Shown here piece after piece: positions 1 to 7,984 of a stretch of 64,000 bases of DNA. The position numbers and the translations under genes were made by a program. Source of the DNA: an uncultured Opitutaceae bacterium (GTDB taxonomy: Bacteria; Verrucomicrobiota; Verrucomicrobiia; Opitutales; Opitutaceae); assembly GCA_903929355.1 (NCBI GenBank), contig CAIYUN010000036.1, positions 57,632 to 121,631 on the forward strand, written 5' to 3'. Below the pieces are notes generated by a model. That model searched no databases and was not told where the DNA came from. It saw only the letters and a program-made list of their open reading frames with translations. Position 1 is the stretch's first letter. Each line of letters begins with the position of its first letter.

Positions 1-502
1 GACTGAGATTGGCCGTGGTGAGCGACTGCACGATGGTGGCGGCGCGCGGGCCCTGCACCGCCAGCAGGGCGTAGTCGGCGGAACGGTCGGTCACCGTCAC
101 CGCGAATCCCGCTGCCTGCTCCCGCAGCCACGCCAGGTCCTTGGCGATGTTGCCAGCGTTGAAACAGAGGAAATAATCATCCTCTCCGCGCATGTAGACC
201 AGGAGGTCGTCCACCACGCCGCCGGTCGGGTGGCACATCGGCGTGTAGAGCACCCGGCCGGGAAATAGTTTGGCCACATCGTTGGTGACGAGGTGCTGGA
301 GAAATTTCCCCGCCTCCGGCCCGCGCACGTCCGCCTCGCCCATGTGGCTCACGTCGAACAACCCGGCGGCGCGTCGCACGGCGCGGTGCTCCTCCAAGAT
401 GGAGCGGTATTGGACGGGCATCTCCCAGCCGGCAAAGTCCACCAGCCGGCCGCCGTGGGCGGCGTGGAAATCGCGGAGGGGAGTGCGCTGGAGTTCGCTC
501 AT
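1..502 (-). CDS. gcvT: Aminomethyltransferase (glycine cleavage T protein), 3' part cut by window edge
   Basis: This gene encodes the T protein of the glycine cleavage system, which moves the methylene carbon of the aminomethyl-lipoyl H protein to tetrahydrofolate. Only the first 167 codons lie in the window; the gene runs off the left edge. Translation from the ATG at 502 starts MSELQRTPLRDFH and contains the family blocks VDFAGWEMPVQY, GLFDVSHMGE and PTGGVVDDLLVY, which contribute to the folate site in known GcvT structures. No glycine-riboswitch-like structure was recognised in the leader (503-654), so regulation is unknown. It is divergent from the CBS-domain gene at 829. Confidence 0.93.
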   Translation of the reverse strand, partial: MSELQRTPLRDFHAAHGGRLVDFAGWEMPVQYRSILEEHRAVRRAAGLFDVSHMGEADVRGPEAGKFLQHLVTNDVAKLFPGRVLYTPMCHPTGGVVDDLLVYMRGEDDYFLCFNAGNIAKDLAWLREQAAGFAVTVTDRSADYALLAVQGPRAATIVQSLTTANLS

Positions 503-654
503 GCGGCCCCGACTACGGCGGGGTGGTGGGCGGCGCGCAAGCCGCTTTCGGGGAAAATGCGGGCAGGCCCGACTGTCCCCTCGTGCCCTTTCCCTTTCCT
601 CATTAGCTTTCTCTTTCGTCAGCAATCCGGCCTGTCCCAGCTCCGACCAGTTGT

Positions 655-729
655 GGTGGAACGCGTTGACCCCAACGCGGTGGAATGAAGCACGGCCCAA
701 GCCAGCGCGTTGGGTCAACGCGCTCCACC
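655..729. repeat. Inverted pair of the dispersed GCGTTGA..TCAACGC palindrome
   Basis: Two copies of a near-palindromic unit, core CGCGTTGACCCCAACGCG and GCGTTGGGTCAACGCG, face each other here. Both are edged by GGTGGA/TCCACC. The same unit recurs at 1911, 30823, 54567 and 63664, always between genes. The 326-nt gap between gcvT and the CNNM gene holds this pair, the element at 741-766, and nothing else I can identify. Confidence 0.8.
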
Positions 730-740
730 TGACAGACGCG

Positions 741-766
741 GAGGCAGGCAGGGATGCCGGCGCTAC
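741..766. repeat. Dispersed GGCAGGCAGGGATGCC element, copy 1
   Basis: Positions 741-766 match the reverse complement of 55640-55668 at about 24 of 26 positions. The shared core is GAGGCAGGCAGGGATGCC. Both copies lie in intergenic DNA close to the 5' end of a gene. No coding explanation is visible. Confidence 0.6.
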
Positions 767-828
767 TGGCAGATCCGCCACCAAAATTTGGGGTTCGCCC
801 GCGCCCGCGGATGGGTCAGGCTCGGCCC

Positions 829-1878
829 ATGAACTGGCTCATCCTCGCCGTCAGCGTCACGCTGACGGTCTCCTTCATCTGCTCCCTCTTTGAGGCGCTG
901 GTGCTCAGCACCACGGTTGCCGAGATCGAGGGGTTGAAGAAGACGCACCCGCGGCGGGGCCAGTTGCTCGAGCTGATCAAGCAGGAGCTGGACGAAACCA
1001 TCTCGGCCATCCTCACGCTCAACACCATCGCCAACGGCCTGGGCGCCGTCGTCATCGGCGCCATTGGCGCACATCTCTTCGGCGACCGCACGCTGGTCGT
1101 GTTCACGCTCGGGTTCGGCGTCGTGCTGCTGGTGGGCGCGGAGGTGCTGCCGAAGAACATCGGGGTGGTCTGGCGCCGGGCGCTCCAGCCGCATGTCGTG
1201 TACCCGTTGTGGTGGCTGCGCCGCGTGTTCACGCCGCTCACCTGGCTGTGCAACGGCATGGTCCGCCTGGTGGTCCGGCAGCAGGCCCGCGGCCACCGCT
1301 CGGACGAGGAGATCGTCCTGCTCGCGGAGCGGGGCGCGCGGCAGGGCACCTTGAGCCAGAGCGAGTCCAGCCTCATCACCAACGCCCTCGCCCTCGACGA
1401 TGTGCGCGTGACCCAGATCATGACCCCACGCACGGTGGTCACCGCACTGCGCAAAAACGCCACCGTGGGCGAGCTCTTCCGGGAGCACCCCACCATCCCC
1501 TTCGCCAGGCTGCCGGTGTATGGCCGCAGCCTCGACGACATCACCGGGCTGGTGCGCCGCCGCGACCTGCTCAAGGCCAAGGCCAACGACCAGGACACTG
1601 TCATGGTCACCCAACTCATGCAGGAGATCCATTTCATCCCCGAGACCGCCACCGTCGCGGCCGCGCTCCAGGTTTTCCTCAAGGCGCACCAGCAACTGCT
1701 CGTCGTCGTGGACGAGTTTGGCGCCACCGCCGGGGTGCTCACCATGGAGGACGTGATCGAGCAGCTGCTCGGCCGGGAGATCTTCGAAAAGGATGATGTG
1801 GCGGTGGACATGCGCGAGCTCGCCCGCGCCAAGCTGCAACGGCAGGCCCAGGACCGAGGTGGCGACTTCCCGGCCTGA
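829..1878 (+). CDS. CNNM-domain/CBS-pair membrane protein (hemolysin/CorC-like family)
   Basis: This 349-residue integral membrane protein belongs to the family loosely called hemolysin-like or magnesium/cobalt efflux (DUF21/CNNM plus CBS). Hydrophobic segments fill about residues 1-150 and contain the CNNM-type motif EVLPKN. Two CBS motifs follow: MTPRTVVTAL to about residue 240, then a second ending DEFGATAGVLTMEDVIEQLLG. The C-terminal CorC/HlyC domain of longer relatives is missing, so the protein ends about 30 residues after the second CBS. Probable role is divalent-cation transport or homeostasis. The ATG at 829 is preferred over in-frame starts at 754 and 811 because the membrane segment begins there. 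Confidence 0.85.
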   Translation: MNWLILAVSVTLTVSFICSLFEALVLSTTVAEIEGLKKTHPRRGQLLELIKQELDETISAILTLNTIANGLGAVVIGAIGAHLFGDRTLVVFTLGFGVVLLVGAEVLPKNIGVVWRRALQPHVVYPLWWLRRVFTPLTWLCNGMVRLVVRQQARGHRSDEEIVLLAERGARQGTLSQSESSLITNALALDDVRVTQIMTPRTVVTALRKNATVGELFREHPTIPFARLPVYGRSLDDITGLVRRRDLLKAKANDQDTVMVTQLMQEIHFIPETATVAAALQVFLKAHQQLLVVVDEFGATAGVLTMEDVIEQLLGREIFEKDDVAVDMRELARAKLQRQAQDRGGDFPA

Positions 1879-1910
1879 GCCGCCGGGAAAGATTGACGCC
1901 GTGAGCCGAA

Positions 1911-1937
1911 AGCGCGTTGAGGTCAACGCGCGCCACC
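1911..1937. repeat. Dispersed GCGTTGA..TCAACGC palindrome, single copy
   Basis: The unit AGCGCGTTGAGGTCAACGCG with flanking GCCACC lies between the CNNM gene and lgt. Eight bases on each side of the centre pair perfectly. It is the same family as 655-729. Confidence 0.75.
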
Positions 1938-1951
1938 TCAATACTCATTCG

Positions 1952-2038
1952 AAATTCCACATCCCGCACTCCGCACTTCGCAATCCCACTTCCATCGGGT
2001 AGGAATTCCGCAATCCACACTCCGCCTTCCGCAATTGA
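1952..2038. repeat. Heptad repeat, CCGCACT-type word
   Basis: Two runs of degenerate 7-nt units (ATTCCAC, ATCCCGC, ACTCCGC, ACTTCGC, then ATTCCGC, AATCCAC, ACTCCGC, CTTCCGC) are separated by about 14 nt. The array fills the space before lgt and runs into its start codon. The same word appears inside hemL at 63067-63101. Confidence 0.85.
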
Positions 2039-2868
2039 ATCCCTCTCCCCTCGCCTACTGGGTCCACAACCTCGACCCGTTCCTGATCCGTTTCCACGGC
2101 GCCTTTGGCATCCGTTACTATGGCCTGGCCTATGTGCTGGGTTTCGCGGGCGGCTGGCTGCTCCTGCACGCGGCCGCGCGCCGCGGCCGCTCGCCGCTCA
2201 AGGGCGACGCCCTCGACGACCTGATCTTCGCCGTCGTGGCCGGCGTGCTGGTCGGCGGGCGGCTGGGCTCGGTGCTGCTCTATGATGGCTGGCAAAAGTT
2301 TGCCGCCGACCCGCTCAGCCTGCTGCGGGTCTGGGAGGGCGGCATGGCGTCGCACGGCGGTTTCATCGGCGTCATCCTCGCCCTGGCCTGGTTTGCCCGC
2401 CGGCGGAAAATTCCGTTCCTGCAGCTGGGTGACCTCATCGTGTCCGTGGTGCCGCTCGGCCTGCTCTTCGGGCGCATCGCCAACTTCATCAACGGCGAGC
2501 TCTGGGGCAAACCCGCCACCGTGCCGTGGGCCGTGATTTTCTTGAACACCGGTGGCGGGCCCGAACCGCGCCACCCCTCGCAACTCTACGAGGCCGCGCT
2601 GGAGGGCGCGCTGCTGCTGGCGTGGGTCCAGTGGCGGTTCTGGCGCACCGACGTGATCCGTCGTCAGCCTGGTCGGCTCGGGGGGGAATTTCTCGTCGGG
2701 TATGCGTTGGTGCGGATGTTCGGCGAACTCTTCCGCGAACCTGACGCCTCGCTCATCCTCGGCCTGAGCCGCGGCACGTTTTACTCGGTTTTCGTACTCG
2801 TGGCCGGGGTCGCGCTGGTGCTTTTCACCCCGAAGACCAGGCTCGCAGCTCCACCCCCTCCTCCCTGA
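2035..2868 (+). CDS. lgt: Prolipoprotein diacylglyceryl transferase
   Basis: Lgt transfers a diacylglyceryl group from phosphatidylglycerol to the lipobox cysteine of prolipoproteins in the inner membrane, the first step of lipoprotein maturation. The 277-residue length is normal. The hallmark GRIANFINGELWG is present, as are the early YYGLAYVLGFAGG segment and several membrane spans. The only plausible start in this frame is a TTG at 2035 that sits directly on the end of a heptad repeat array, with no clear Shine-Dalgarno sequence; the true start may differ. The 3' end overlaps convergent pxpA by 44 nt. Confidence 0.93.
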   Translation: MNPSPLAYWVHNLDPFLIRFHGAFGIRYYGLAYVLGFAGGWLLLHAAARRGRSPLKGDALDDLIFAVVAGVLVGGRLGSVLLYDGWQKFAADPLSLLRVWEGGMASHGGFIGVILALAWFARRRKIPFLQLGDLIVSVVPLGLLFGRIANFINGELWGKPATVPWAVIFLNTGGGPEPRHPSQLYEAALEGALLLAWVQWRFWRTDVIRRQPGRLGGEFLVGYALVRMFGELFREPDASLILGLSRGTFYSVFVLVAGVALVLFTPKTRLAAPPPPP

Positions 2869-3556
2869 GCGCAGCGCGGAGCGCCCGGGCCAGTTCCACC
2901 GCCTCCGGTCCGTCGCCATGGAGGCAAACGGTGTCGGCCTGCACGGCGATCTCGGTCCCGTCGGTCGTGCGCACGGAGCCGGTCCGCACGATGTGCCGCA
3001 CCTGCGCCACCGCCACCCCGATACCGAGCAGCGCCCCCGGCGTGCTGCGCGGGGCCAGCGTGCCATCGGGCGCGTAGGCGCGGTCGGCAAAGACCTCGCT
3101 GGCCACGCGCAATCCCGCAGCCCGACCCGCCTTCAGGAGTTCGCCACCGGCCAGACCAAAGAGCACCAGCGAGGCATCCGTCGCCCGCACGGCTTCCGCC
3201 ACCGCGCGCGCCACCCTGACGTCGCGCCCCGCCAGATTGTAGAGGCCGCCATGCGGCTTCACATGCCGGAGCGGTGCCAGGGTGCGCAACGCCGCGATCT
3301 GTCCGCTCACGAGCCGCCGGATATCCTCCGGTGGCAGCTGCAGCTCGCGCCGCCCCAAATGCTCCCGGTCTGCAAACCCCGGGTGCGCTCCCACCGCGAC
3401 CCCATGCCGGTGTGCCAGAGCGACCGCTGCGCCCATCGTGACGGCATCCCCGGCATGCCCGCCGCACGCGATGTTCGCCGAGGTGATCAGCGGCATGAGC
3501 TCCGCATCGTGCCCCGCGCCCTCGCCCAGATCGCAGTTGAGGTCGAGCGGGCGCAT
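2825..3556 (-). CDS. pxpA: 5-oxoprolinase subunit A (LamB/YcsF family)
   Basis: PxpA is one of three proteins of the bacterial ATP-dependent 5-oxoprolinase, which opens pyroglutamate to glutamate. The 243-residue product begins LDLNCDLGEG and contains TSANIACGGHAGD, GAHPGF and VKPHGGLYN, all family hallmarks. It starts 4 nt after the stop of the pxpBC fusion, so the two are surely one operon. The 3' end overlaps lgt on the opposite strand. Confidence 0.92.
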   Translation of the reverse strand: MRPLDLNCDLGEGAGHDAELMPLITSANIACGGHAGDAVTMGAAVALAHRHGVAVGAHPGFADREHLGRRELQLPPEDIRRLVSGQIAALRTLAPLRHVKPHGGLYNLAGRDVRVARAVAEAVRATDASLVLFGLAGGELLKAGRAAGLRVASEVFADRAYAPDGTLAPRSTPGALLGIGVAVAQVRHIVRTGSVRTTDGTEIAVQADTVCLHGDGPEAVELARALRAALREEGVELRAWSSG

Positions 3557-3560
3557 GGCC

Positions 3561-5231
3561 TCAGCTCTGGAGACGTGCGGCCACGCCCAGCCTCAGCAGG
3601 GCGAGCGCCTTCTCCATCTCCAAGGCAACCACCTGCGCCGCGGCCACCGGAATCTCGGCAAAACGCACGGTGTCGCCCGGCCGGACCTGCGCCAGCCGGG
3701 GCAGGTCGGCGGTAATGACGTGGCCGATCTTGGGGTAGCCGCCCAGCGTCTGCCGGTCGGCCATCAGCACGATGGGCTGCCCGTTCGGTGGCACCTGCAC
3801 CGAGCCAAAGGCCACCCCCTCCGAAATCATCTCCCCCGGCAGCTCCGAGGTGAGCGCCGGGCCCGTGAGCCGCAAGCCCATCCGGTCCGACTGCCCCCGC
3901 ACCTTCCACGCGGTCTGTTTGAACGCCGTGCGCGCGTCTTCGTCAAAACCCGCCCACCGGCGGCCGCGCACGAAGCGCACGGTGATTTCGCGGCCGCCCG
4001 CCGTCCAGAATTCCCCCGCCGCCGCCCAGTCCCGCCGGACGGCCCCGGGCGGATGGGCGGCCGGGCCCACCGCAAGACGGTCGCCCGCCCGCAACGTGCG
4101 GCCGCGAAACCCACCGAAGCCGGCACGCAGCAGTGTGCCTGCACCCCCCAATACCGTGGGCACGCTGAAGCCGCCTGCCACCGCGACATAGACGTGCGCC
4201 CCGCGCACCAGCTCCGCCAGCGAGAGCCGCGCCCCGGCCGCAATCCGCAGCGGCCGCCAGCCCGGCACCCCGGCGACCGCGGCGCCCGTCACGGCAATCC
4301 AGGTGTCGGCGTGAAAACGCAGCTCCGGCCCCGTCAGCGCGCTCTCCAACACCGGCGCGTTGTCGGGATTGCCGAGCAGAATGTTCGCCACCCGGGCCGC
4401 CTGGCGGTCGATCACCCCTCCCGGGGTGACCCCCACCCGCTGCCAGCCGGGGCGGCCCAGATCCTGCACGGTCGTGAGCCCGCAAGCCTGGATGATCTCG
4501 ACCGTTCCCGCCGCCTCGGCTTTGGCCTCGATCCTTTTTTCATTGGCCGCCTCCGCCGGCCAGAGCCCGGGCGGAATGGCACGAAAGCGGACAAAATCGC
4601 CCGGATAAACGAGTGCGGGATGTTTGGCTTCGGGGCGGAAAAAGGTCAGCGGCGTGCGGCCGATGAGCTGCCAGCCGCCCGGGGTGGCAAACGGATACAC
4701 CCCTGTCTGCGCCCCGCCGATGCCCACGCTGCCGGACGGCACCCGGACACGGGGCGTGGCGCGCCGGGGCATCTCCAATCGCTCCGGCAGACCCAGCAGA
4801 TACGGAAACCCCGGCGCAAAGCCGACGGCCGCGACGCGGTAAAGGGCGTTGCTGTGCAGCTTGACGGTTTCAGCCTCGCTCAATCCCGCCCGGCGCGCGA
4901 CGGCCGGCAGATCGGGGCCGTGTTCCCCTCCATAGCACACCGGCACCTCGACCACCTGGCCGGCCGCACGCTTCAGCGCCTTGGCCTTCGCCGCCGTGAG
5001 TCGCAGCCACTCCGCCACCCTGGCGACGGGTGCGCCCGGGCCGGGCGGGATTTGCGTCAGGTCATAGTGCACGGTGACCGAGGTGAAAGCCGGCACGATG
5101 TCGGTCACGCCCGGCAGCAGCGCAGCCGCCAGCGCGCGCGCGACGGCGAGCACCCGGTCGAGCGTGGCCTCGTCGGCGATCGTCCCCAGCTCGGCCAGCA
5201 TGGCGCTGTCCCCCATCGGCGTGATCTGCAT
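3561..5231 (-). CDS. pxpBC: 5-oxoprolinase subunits B and C fused (KipI/KipA, biotin-dependent carboxylase-like)
   Basis: A 556-residue fusion of the two partner subunits of 5-oxoprolinase. The N-terminal part (about residues 1-225) is PxpB/KipI, with GFAPGFPYLLGLP and GGAQTGVYPFATPGGW. The C-terminal part (about 235-556) is PxpC/KipA, starting with the block GLTTVQDLGRPGWQRVGV. In many bacteria these are separate adjacent genes. The ATG at 5231 (MQITPMGDSAML) matches the usual PxpB start, so the 27 upstream in-frame codons were dropped. First gene of a two-gene operon with pxpA. Confidence 0.9.
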   Translation of the reverse strand: MQITPMGDSAMLAELGTIADEATLDRVLAVARALAAALLPGVTDIVPAFTSVTVHYDLTQIPPGPGAPVARVAEWLRLTAAKAKALKRAAGQVVEVPVCYGGEHGPDLPAVARRAGLSEAETVKLHSNALYRVAAVGFAPGFPYLLGLPERLEMPRRATPRVRVPSGSVGIGGAQTGVYPFATPGGWQLIGRTPLTFFRPEAKHPALVYPGDFVRFRAIPPGLWPAEAANEKRIEAKAEAAGTVEIIQACGLTTVQDLGRPGWQRVGVTPGGVIDRQAARVANILLGNPDNAPVLESALTGPELRFHADTWIAVTGAAVAGVPGWRPLRIAAGARLSLAELVRGAHVYVAVAGGFSVPTVLGGAGTLLRAGFGGFRGRTLRAGDRLAVGPAAHPPGAVRRDWAAAGEFWTAGGREITVRFVRGRRWAGFDEDARTAFKQTAWKVRGQSDRMGLRLTGPALTSELPGEMISEGVAFGSVQVPPNGQPIVLMADRQTLGGYPKIGHVITADLPRLAQVRPGDTVRFAEIPVAAAQVVALEMEKALALLRLGVAARLQS

Positions 5232-5309
5232 GAAGACGGTTTGGCGCGATTTCGGTCCAAGCTCAAGACAAGGTGGTGGTTCTTGGTGTGACCGCGCTGC
5301 ACCAACCCT

Positions 5310-5332
5310 CACGGGTGGGACGCCCGTGCCAC
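5310..5332. repeat. REP-like hairpin CACGGG..CCCGTG
   Basis: A 6-bp stem (CACGGG/CCCGTG) around the loop TGGGACG, followed by CCAC. It sits in the 175-nt gap between divergent pxpBC and the ABC transporter operon. It resembles short palindromic intergenic elements, but only one full copy is seen in this window. Confidence 0.4.
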
Positions 5333-5406
5333 GTCGGCGTTGACAGGTTTGCTATCCTGCTTGGAACCCTCTCGCTTTCACTCCAGTCGCCCCCCATCCT
5401 CCCGTC

Positions 5407-6132
5407 ATGTCCCCGCCGTCCCCTACCCTGACGCAAACGAGCCCAGCGACCGGGCTCCTCCGGGTGCGCGGGCTGCAAAAGTCATTTGTCTCCCCCGACG
5501 GCAGTCGCACCCAGGTCGTGGACGTCCCGACCTTCGCCCTCGACGCGGGCGAGCAGGTCGCCTTGCGCGGTGAGAGTGGCAGCGGCAAGACCACTTTTCT
5601 CCACCTCATCGCCGGACTGCTCTCGGCGGACGCCGGCGAGCTGCTGCTCGACGGCCGCAACCTGGCCAAACTCGGCGAGGCGCAGCGCGACCGGTTGCGC
5701 GCGGACACCATCGGTTATATTTTCCAGACCTTCAACCTGCTCCAAGGGCACACGGTGCTGGAAAACGTGGTGCTCGGCATGGCTTTTGGCCGCGGGGCGG
5801 ACCGCGCCCGGGCAACCGCGCTCCTCCAGCGGGTCGGCCTCGGCGACAAGCTCCGCCACCGCCCGCGCCAGCTTTCCACCGGCCAGCAGCAGCGCGTCGC
5901 CGTCGCCCGCGCACTCGCCAACCGGCCAAAACTGGTCCTCGCCGACGAGCCGACCGGCAACCTCGACACCCGCCATTCCCGCGAGTCGCTGGCGCTGATC
6001 CGCGAGGTCTGCAGGGAAAACGGCGCCGCCCTGCTCCTTGTGAGCCATGACGAGCAGGTGCTCGCGCAATTCGAGATCCGGCGCGACTTTTCCGAACTGA
6101 ATCGGGCCGCGCGCAAGGAGACTGCCGCATGA
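5407..6132 (+). CDS. ABC transporter ATP-binding protein (LolD/MacB-type)
   Basis: This 241-residue ATPase would power the FtsX-type permease encoded next to it. Walker A is GESGSGKTT at about residue 58 and Walker B is [12 protein letters not shown]. The signature is LSTGQQQR rather than the common LSGGQQQR. The first 20 residues are a Pro/Thr-rich extension. Its stop overlaps the permease ATG by 4 nt, indicating translational coupling. The class handles lipoprotein release, efflux or lipid transport; the substrate cannot be read from sequence. Confidence 0.88.
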   Translation: MSPPSPTLTQTSPATGLLRVRGLQKSFVSPDGSRTQVVDVPTFALDAGEQVALRGESGSGKTTFLHLIAGLLSADAGELLLDGRNLAKLGEAQRDRLRADTIGYIFQTFNLLQGHTVLENVVLGMAFGRGADRARATALLQRVGLGDKLRHRPRQLSTGQQQRVAVARALANRPKLVLADEPTGNLDTRHSRESLALIREVCRENGAALLLVSHDEQVLAQFEIRRDFSELNRAARKETAA

Positions 6133-7334
6133 CCTTTCTTCTGCTCATCTACCGCTCGCTCCGACAGCACCTGCTCTCCACCGTGGTGACCGCCGGGAGC
6201 ATCGCGCTTGCCACCGGGCTGCTGCTCACGGTCTGGGTGGTGAAAACCCAGTCACAGGAGCTCTTCGCCCAGACGAACTCGGGCTTCGATGCCGTGCTGG
6301 GCGCCCGCGGCTCACCGCTCCAGCTGGTGCTCAACTCCATTTTCCACCTCGAGGCCTCTCCGGGCAATGTGTCCGCCGAGGACCTGCAGTTTATCACGCG
6401 CCATCCTTTGGTAAAAACCGCCATCCCCATCGCGGTCGGCGACAACTTCAAAGGCTGGCGGATCGTCGGTACGGTGCCGGAGCTGTTCCAGAACATCGAG
6501 TATGTGCCCGGTAAAAAATATGCGCTGGCGGAGGGCCGCCTCTTCGAGGGCACGGCCAAGGAGGCGGTGGTCGGCAGCTATGCGGCGGCGGTCCTTGGGG
6601 TCAAGCTGGGCGACACCTTTCACCCCTACCATGGCCTGGACCTGGTGGCCAACCCCGACGTGCACCCGGACATATTCACGGTCACGGGTGTTCTCGCGCC
6701 CACCAACACCCCCGTGGACCGCGTCATCTGGATCCCGCTCGCCGGCATCCAAACCATGGCCGGCCACGATCCGAAGCACGCCACCGAGGTCAGCGCCGTG
6801 CTGCTGCAACTCCGGTCCCCCATGGCCGGTATAATCCTGGACCAGACGTATAACAAGCAGGGCAACCGGCTCACGCTGGCCTGGCCCATCGGCTCGATCA
6901 TCGCCAGCCTGTTCGGCAAGATCGGCTGGTTCGACCAGGTGCTGACGCTGGTCGCCTGGCTGGTCGCGCTGGTCGCGGCCGCCTCCGTGCTCGCCAGCAT
7001 TTACAACTCGATGAGCGCGCGCCAGCGCGACATCGCGATCCTGCGCGCGCTCGGCGCACGGCGACGGTTCGTCTTTGGCGCAATTGTGGCCGAGGCGGGT
7101 GTCATCGGCCTGCTCGGCGCGCTGGCGGGCCTCTTGGTTTATGGAGTTCTCGTGACCGGCATCGCGGCCGTCATCCGCCGGGAGGCGGGCGTGGTCCTCG
7201 ATCCCTTTGTCTGGCAAGCTGTCTTCCTCTGGGCGCCCGGCACCCTCGTCGGACTCTGCGTGCTGGGCGGCCTCATCCCCGCGGTGAAGGCCTATCGCGT
7301 TCCCGTGGCGGAAACGCTCGCGCCGGTGTCATGA
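6129..7334 (+). CDS. FtsX-family ABC transporter permease (MacB/LolC-like)
   Basis: A 401-residue inner-membrane permease. One membrane segment lies near residues 17-40, then a large periplasmic domain, then three C-terminal membrane segments (about 275-395) flanking the conserved block MSARQRDIAILRALGARRR. This is the MacB-core/FtsX architecture. It follows its ATPase with a 4-nt overlap and is followed after 67 nt by a lipoprotein gene. No membrane-fusion (MacA-like) gene is adjacent, so this is a simpler ATPase-permease-lipoprotein set. Confidence 0.87.
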   Translation: MTFLLLIYRSLRQHLLSTVVTAGSIALATGLLLTVWVVKTQSQELFAQTNSGFDAVLGARGSPLQLVLNSIFHLEASPGNVSAEDLQFITRHPLVKTAIPIAVGDNFKGWRIVGTVPELFQNIEYVPGKKYALAEGRLFEGTAKEAVVGSYAAAVLGVKLGDTFHPYHGLDLVANPDVHPDIFTVTGVLAPTNTPVDRVIWIPLAGIQTMAGHDPKHATEVSAVLLQLRSPMAGIILDQTYNKQGNRLTLAWPIGSIIASLFGKIGWFDQVLTLVAWLVALVAAASVLASIYNSMSARQRDIAILRALGARRRFVFGAIVAEAGVIGLLGALAGLLVYGVLVTGIAAVIRREAGVVLDPFVWQAVFLWAPGTLVGLCVLGGLIPAVKAYRVPVAETLAPVS

Positions 7335-7351
7335 GGATGCGACAGAGTTTT

Positions 7352-7373
7352 AATCACGGATCAACACGGATGG
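7352..7373. repeat. 10-nt-period repeat CACGGAT-NNN (two units)
   Basis: Two CACGGAT heptamers spaced by three bases (CAA) lie between the permease and the lipoprotein gene. The 7+3 layout is the same as the ATTAGTG-NNN repeats around the GxxExxY gene at 61.4 kb. Confidence 0.6.
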
Positions 7374-7401
7374 ATACCGCCTCCACTTCAGCCTTTCAGC
7401 C

Positions 7402-7929
7402 ATGATCTTGCTCCGTCCTCTGACCTCCGGTCTCCGGCTTCCGGCATCCGGCTTCCGACCTCTGGCTCCCGGCCTCCGGTTTCTGACCTCTCTGCTGTGC
7501 GTCGCCCTCCTCGTGGGCTGTGCAAAAACCCCACCCCCATTTCCGCCTCCGGCCGACCAGCCGCCGCATGGCGGCACGCTGGTCGAGTTCGCCAACGGCA
7601 TCTATCGTCTCGAATTCCTGCTCGAACCAGCGGAAGGCAGGCTCACCGCCTGGTTCCTTGACAGCGAGTTGGAGAAGTACATCCGGGCCGGTGCGCCTTC
7701 CTTTAAACTGGAGGTCACGGTCGGTGGCCGGGACGAGACGCTGGTGTTCCAGCCGGTCGCCAGCCTCGCCACGGGTGAAACCGCCACGGACACTTCACAA
7801 TACGAGGCGCGGGCCGAGTGGCTGAAAACGACGAAGGGGTTCGACGCCACGCTCACGGGCCTCACGGTGCACGGCACCACCTATCCGGAGGTAAAGTTCA
7901 ACTTCCCCAAGGGCAACGACAGGGGCTGA
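7402..7929 (+). CDS. Putative lipoprotein with repeat-derived N-terminus
   Basis: A 175-residue protein with lipobox LLVGC (Cys40), so probably membrane-anchored by Lgt. The mature part begins with a PHGGTLVEF block and has mixed polar/beta-type sequence; I do not recognise a named family. Residues about 6-29 are encoded by a 10-unit heptad DNA repeat and read with a 7-residue period (LTSGLRL, PASGFRP, LAPGLRF). No ATG, GTG or TTG offering a normal short signal peptide is apparent downstream, so the repeat appears to be translated. Position suggests it works with the ABC transporter upstream. Confidence 0.7.
   Translation: MILLRPLTSGLRLPASGFRPLAPGLRFLTSLLCVALLVGCAKTPPPFPPPADQPPHGGTLVEFANGIYRLEFLLEPAEGRLTAWFLDSELEKYIRAGAPSFKLEVTVGGRDETLVFQPVASLATGETATDTSQYEARAEWLKTTKGFDATLTGLTVHGTTYPEVKFNFPKGNDRG
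7418..7493 (+). repeat. Heptad repeat, CTCCGGC-type word, inside a lipoprotein frame
   Basis: About ten 7-nt units in series: CTCTGAC, CTCCGGT, CTCCGGC, TTCCGGC, ATCCGGC, TTCCGAC, CTCTGGC, TCCCGGC, CTCCGGT, TTCTGAC. It covers codons 6-30 of the lipoprotein gene. The same word family occurs at 18189, 32428 and 37581 in non-coding DNA. Confidence 0.88.
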
Positions 7930-7984
7930 CGCCGCGGCGCTTTGCCGCTTGCCAGCCCGACGCGCGGGCCGCGAGCATCGCGCG

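Noticed and set aside
503..654. Possible glycine riboswitch ahead of gcvT
   Set aside because: The conserved glycine-aptamer core elements were not found in the leader.
3282..5291. 669-codon open frame on the plus strand opposite pxpBC/pxpA
   Set aside because: It is antisense to clear family proteins, is rich in Arg/His/Pro/Gly and shows no motif. It is the usual GC-rich shadow frame.
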